A stretch of 64,000 bases of DNA from Falsiroseomonas sp. Lineage in GTDB: Bacteria; Pseudomonadota; Alphaproteobacteria; Acetobacterales; Acetobacteraceae. Both the position numbers and the translations under genes were made by a program. The stretch covers positions 56,020 to 120,019 of the forward strand of contig NZ_JAUYTS010000159.1 of assembly GCF_030695085.1 (NCBI RefSeq). The letters run 5' to 3'. Numbering within the stretch: the stretch's first letter is position 1; the number at the start of each line of letters is the position of its first letter. The notes under the pieces are model-generated. The model searched no databases. It was not told the DNA's origin and was given only the letters and a program-made list of their open reading frames with translations. Positions 63,785 through 64,000 of this stretch are shown here, in pieces.

Positions 63785-64000
63785 ATGCCGCAGGTGACAC
63801 TGACGGTCAACGGCACGAAACACACGGTTGAGGTCGAGGCCCGCACCCTGCTGGTCGAGACGCTGCGGGAGCAGCTTCGCCTCACCGGCACCCATGTCGG
63901 CTGTGATACCAGCCAGTGCGGCGCCTGCGTCGTCCACATGGGCGGCGACAGCGTGAAGTCCTGCACCATCCTGTCCGTCCAGTGCGACGGCAGCGACATC
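63785..64000 (+). CDS. CoxS-like 2Fe-2S subunit, 5' part only
   Basis: Start of a molybdenum-hydroxylase small subunit (72 codons seen, open at the right edge). [31 protein letters not shown] is typical of CO dehydrogenase/xanthine dehydrogenase-family small chains; the first ferredoxin-type cluster is ligated by the Cys of [13 protein letters not shown], and [11 protein letters not shown] follows. GGGGAGAGGCG lies upstream of the ATG at 63785. Full members have about 160 residues and form a complex with FAD and molybdopterin subunits. The substrate cannot be inferred from this piece. Confidence 0.88.
   Translation, partial: MPQVTLTVNGTKHTVEVEARTLLVETLREQLRLTGTHVGCDTSQCGACVVHMGGDSVKSCTILSVQCDGSDI

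Overview
The window is about 70% GC, densely coded, and reads as chromosomal DNA of an alphaproteobacterium. Several traits together suggest an Acetobacteraceae (Roseomonas-like) or related Rhodospirillales genome. These are tripartite-tricarboxylate (TctC/Bug) binding proteins in quantity, a fused pcaDC gene, an FeS bacterial cryptochrome/photolyase, many importer genes and DUF3309/DUF6134/DUF1826 proteins. The placement is an inference from gene content; there is no rRNA or tRNA here. No phage, insertion sequence or CRISPR array was seen.

Layout. 1-3302: 3' end of a TauE/SafE exporter, then an Fe3+-type ABC binding protein and fused permease without an ATPase. 3467-8770: an unknown protein, citrate synthase with a clear terminator, a thermonuclease-fold protein, and CYTH-CHAD coupled to SixA. 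8892-15477: a coupled SDR / DUF6134 / photolyase operon, a GNAT gene, an EAL phosphodiesterase, YebC and two tiny membrane proteins. 15593-19659: two TctC proteins, a dihydroxyphthalate-decarboxylase-like protein and a DapA-family enzyme around a palindromic intergenic site. 19684-22765: two tandem SorA-type sulfite dehydrogenases plus cytochrome SorB. 23075-28137: protocatechuate branch of the beta-ketoadipate pathway, pcaF-pcaL-pcaHG-pcaB.

28138-34788: an orphan receiver, two flavoproteins, DUF3253, DUF1499, an ABCD-type exporter, and a DUF1826-COG0523 (ZigA-like) pair behind a Zur-box-like palindrome; the COG0523 gene carries an in-frame TGA. 34789-41024: TRAP transporter dctPQM beside dgoK-dgoA, and a NitT/TauT-type permease-ATPase pair. 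41185-48834: MepA, GalE, a type I secretion operon flanked by two unknown small proteins, and a GT2/GtrA lipid-glycosylation pair. 48969-51334: a HIBADH-family dehydrogenase coupled to an aldehyde dehydrogenase. 51438-63676: five tandem paralogous peptide/nickel-type binding proteins followed by one dppBCDF transporter, with perfect hairpins after genes 1, 4 and 5. 63785-end: start of a CoxS-like 2Fe-2S subunit.

The most unusual features are the five-binding-protein, one-transporter locus with its ladder of mRNA hairpins, the Zur-box/DUF1826/COG0523 unit with a TGA at a likely Trp position, the sulfite dehydrogenase paralogue with a decayed Tat signal, and a short-chain dehydrogenase lacking its catalytic tyrosine in a photolyase operon.
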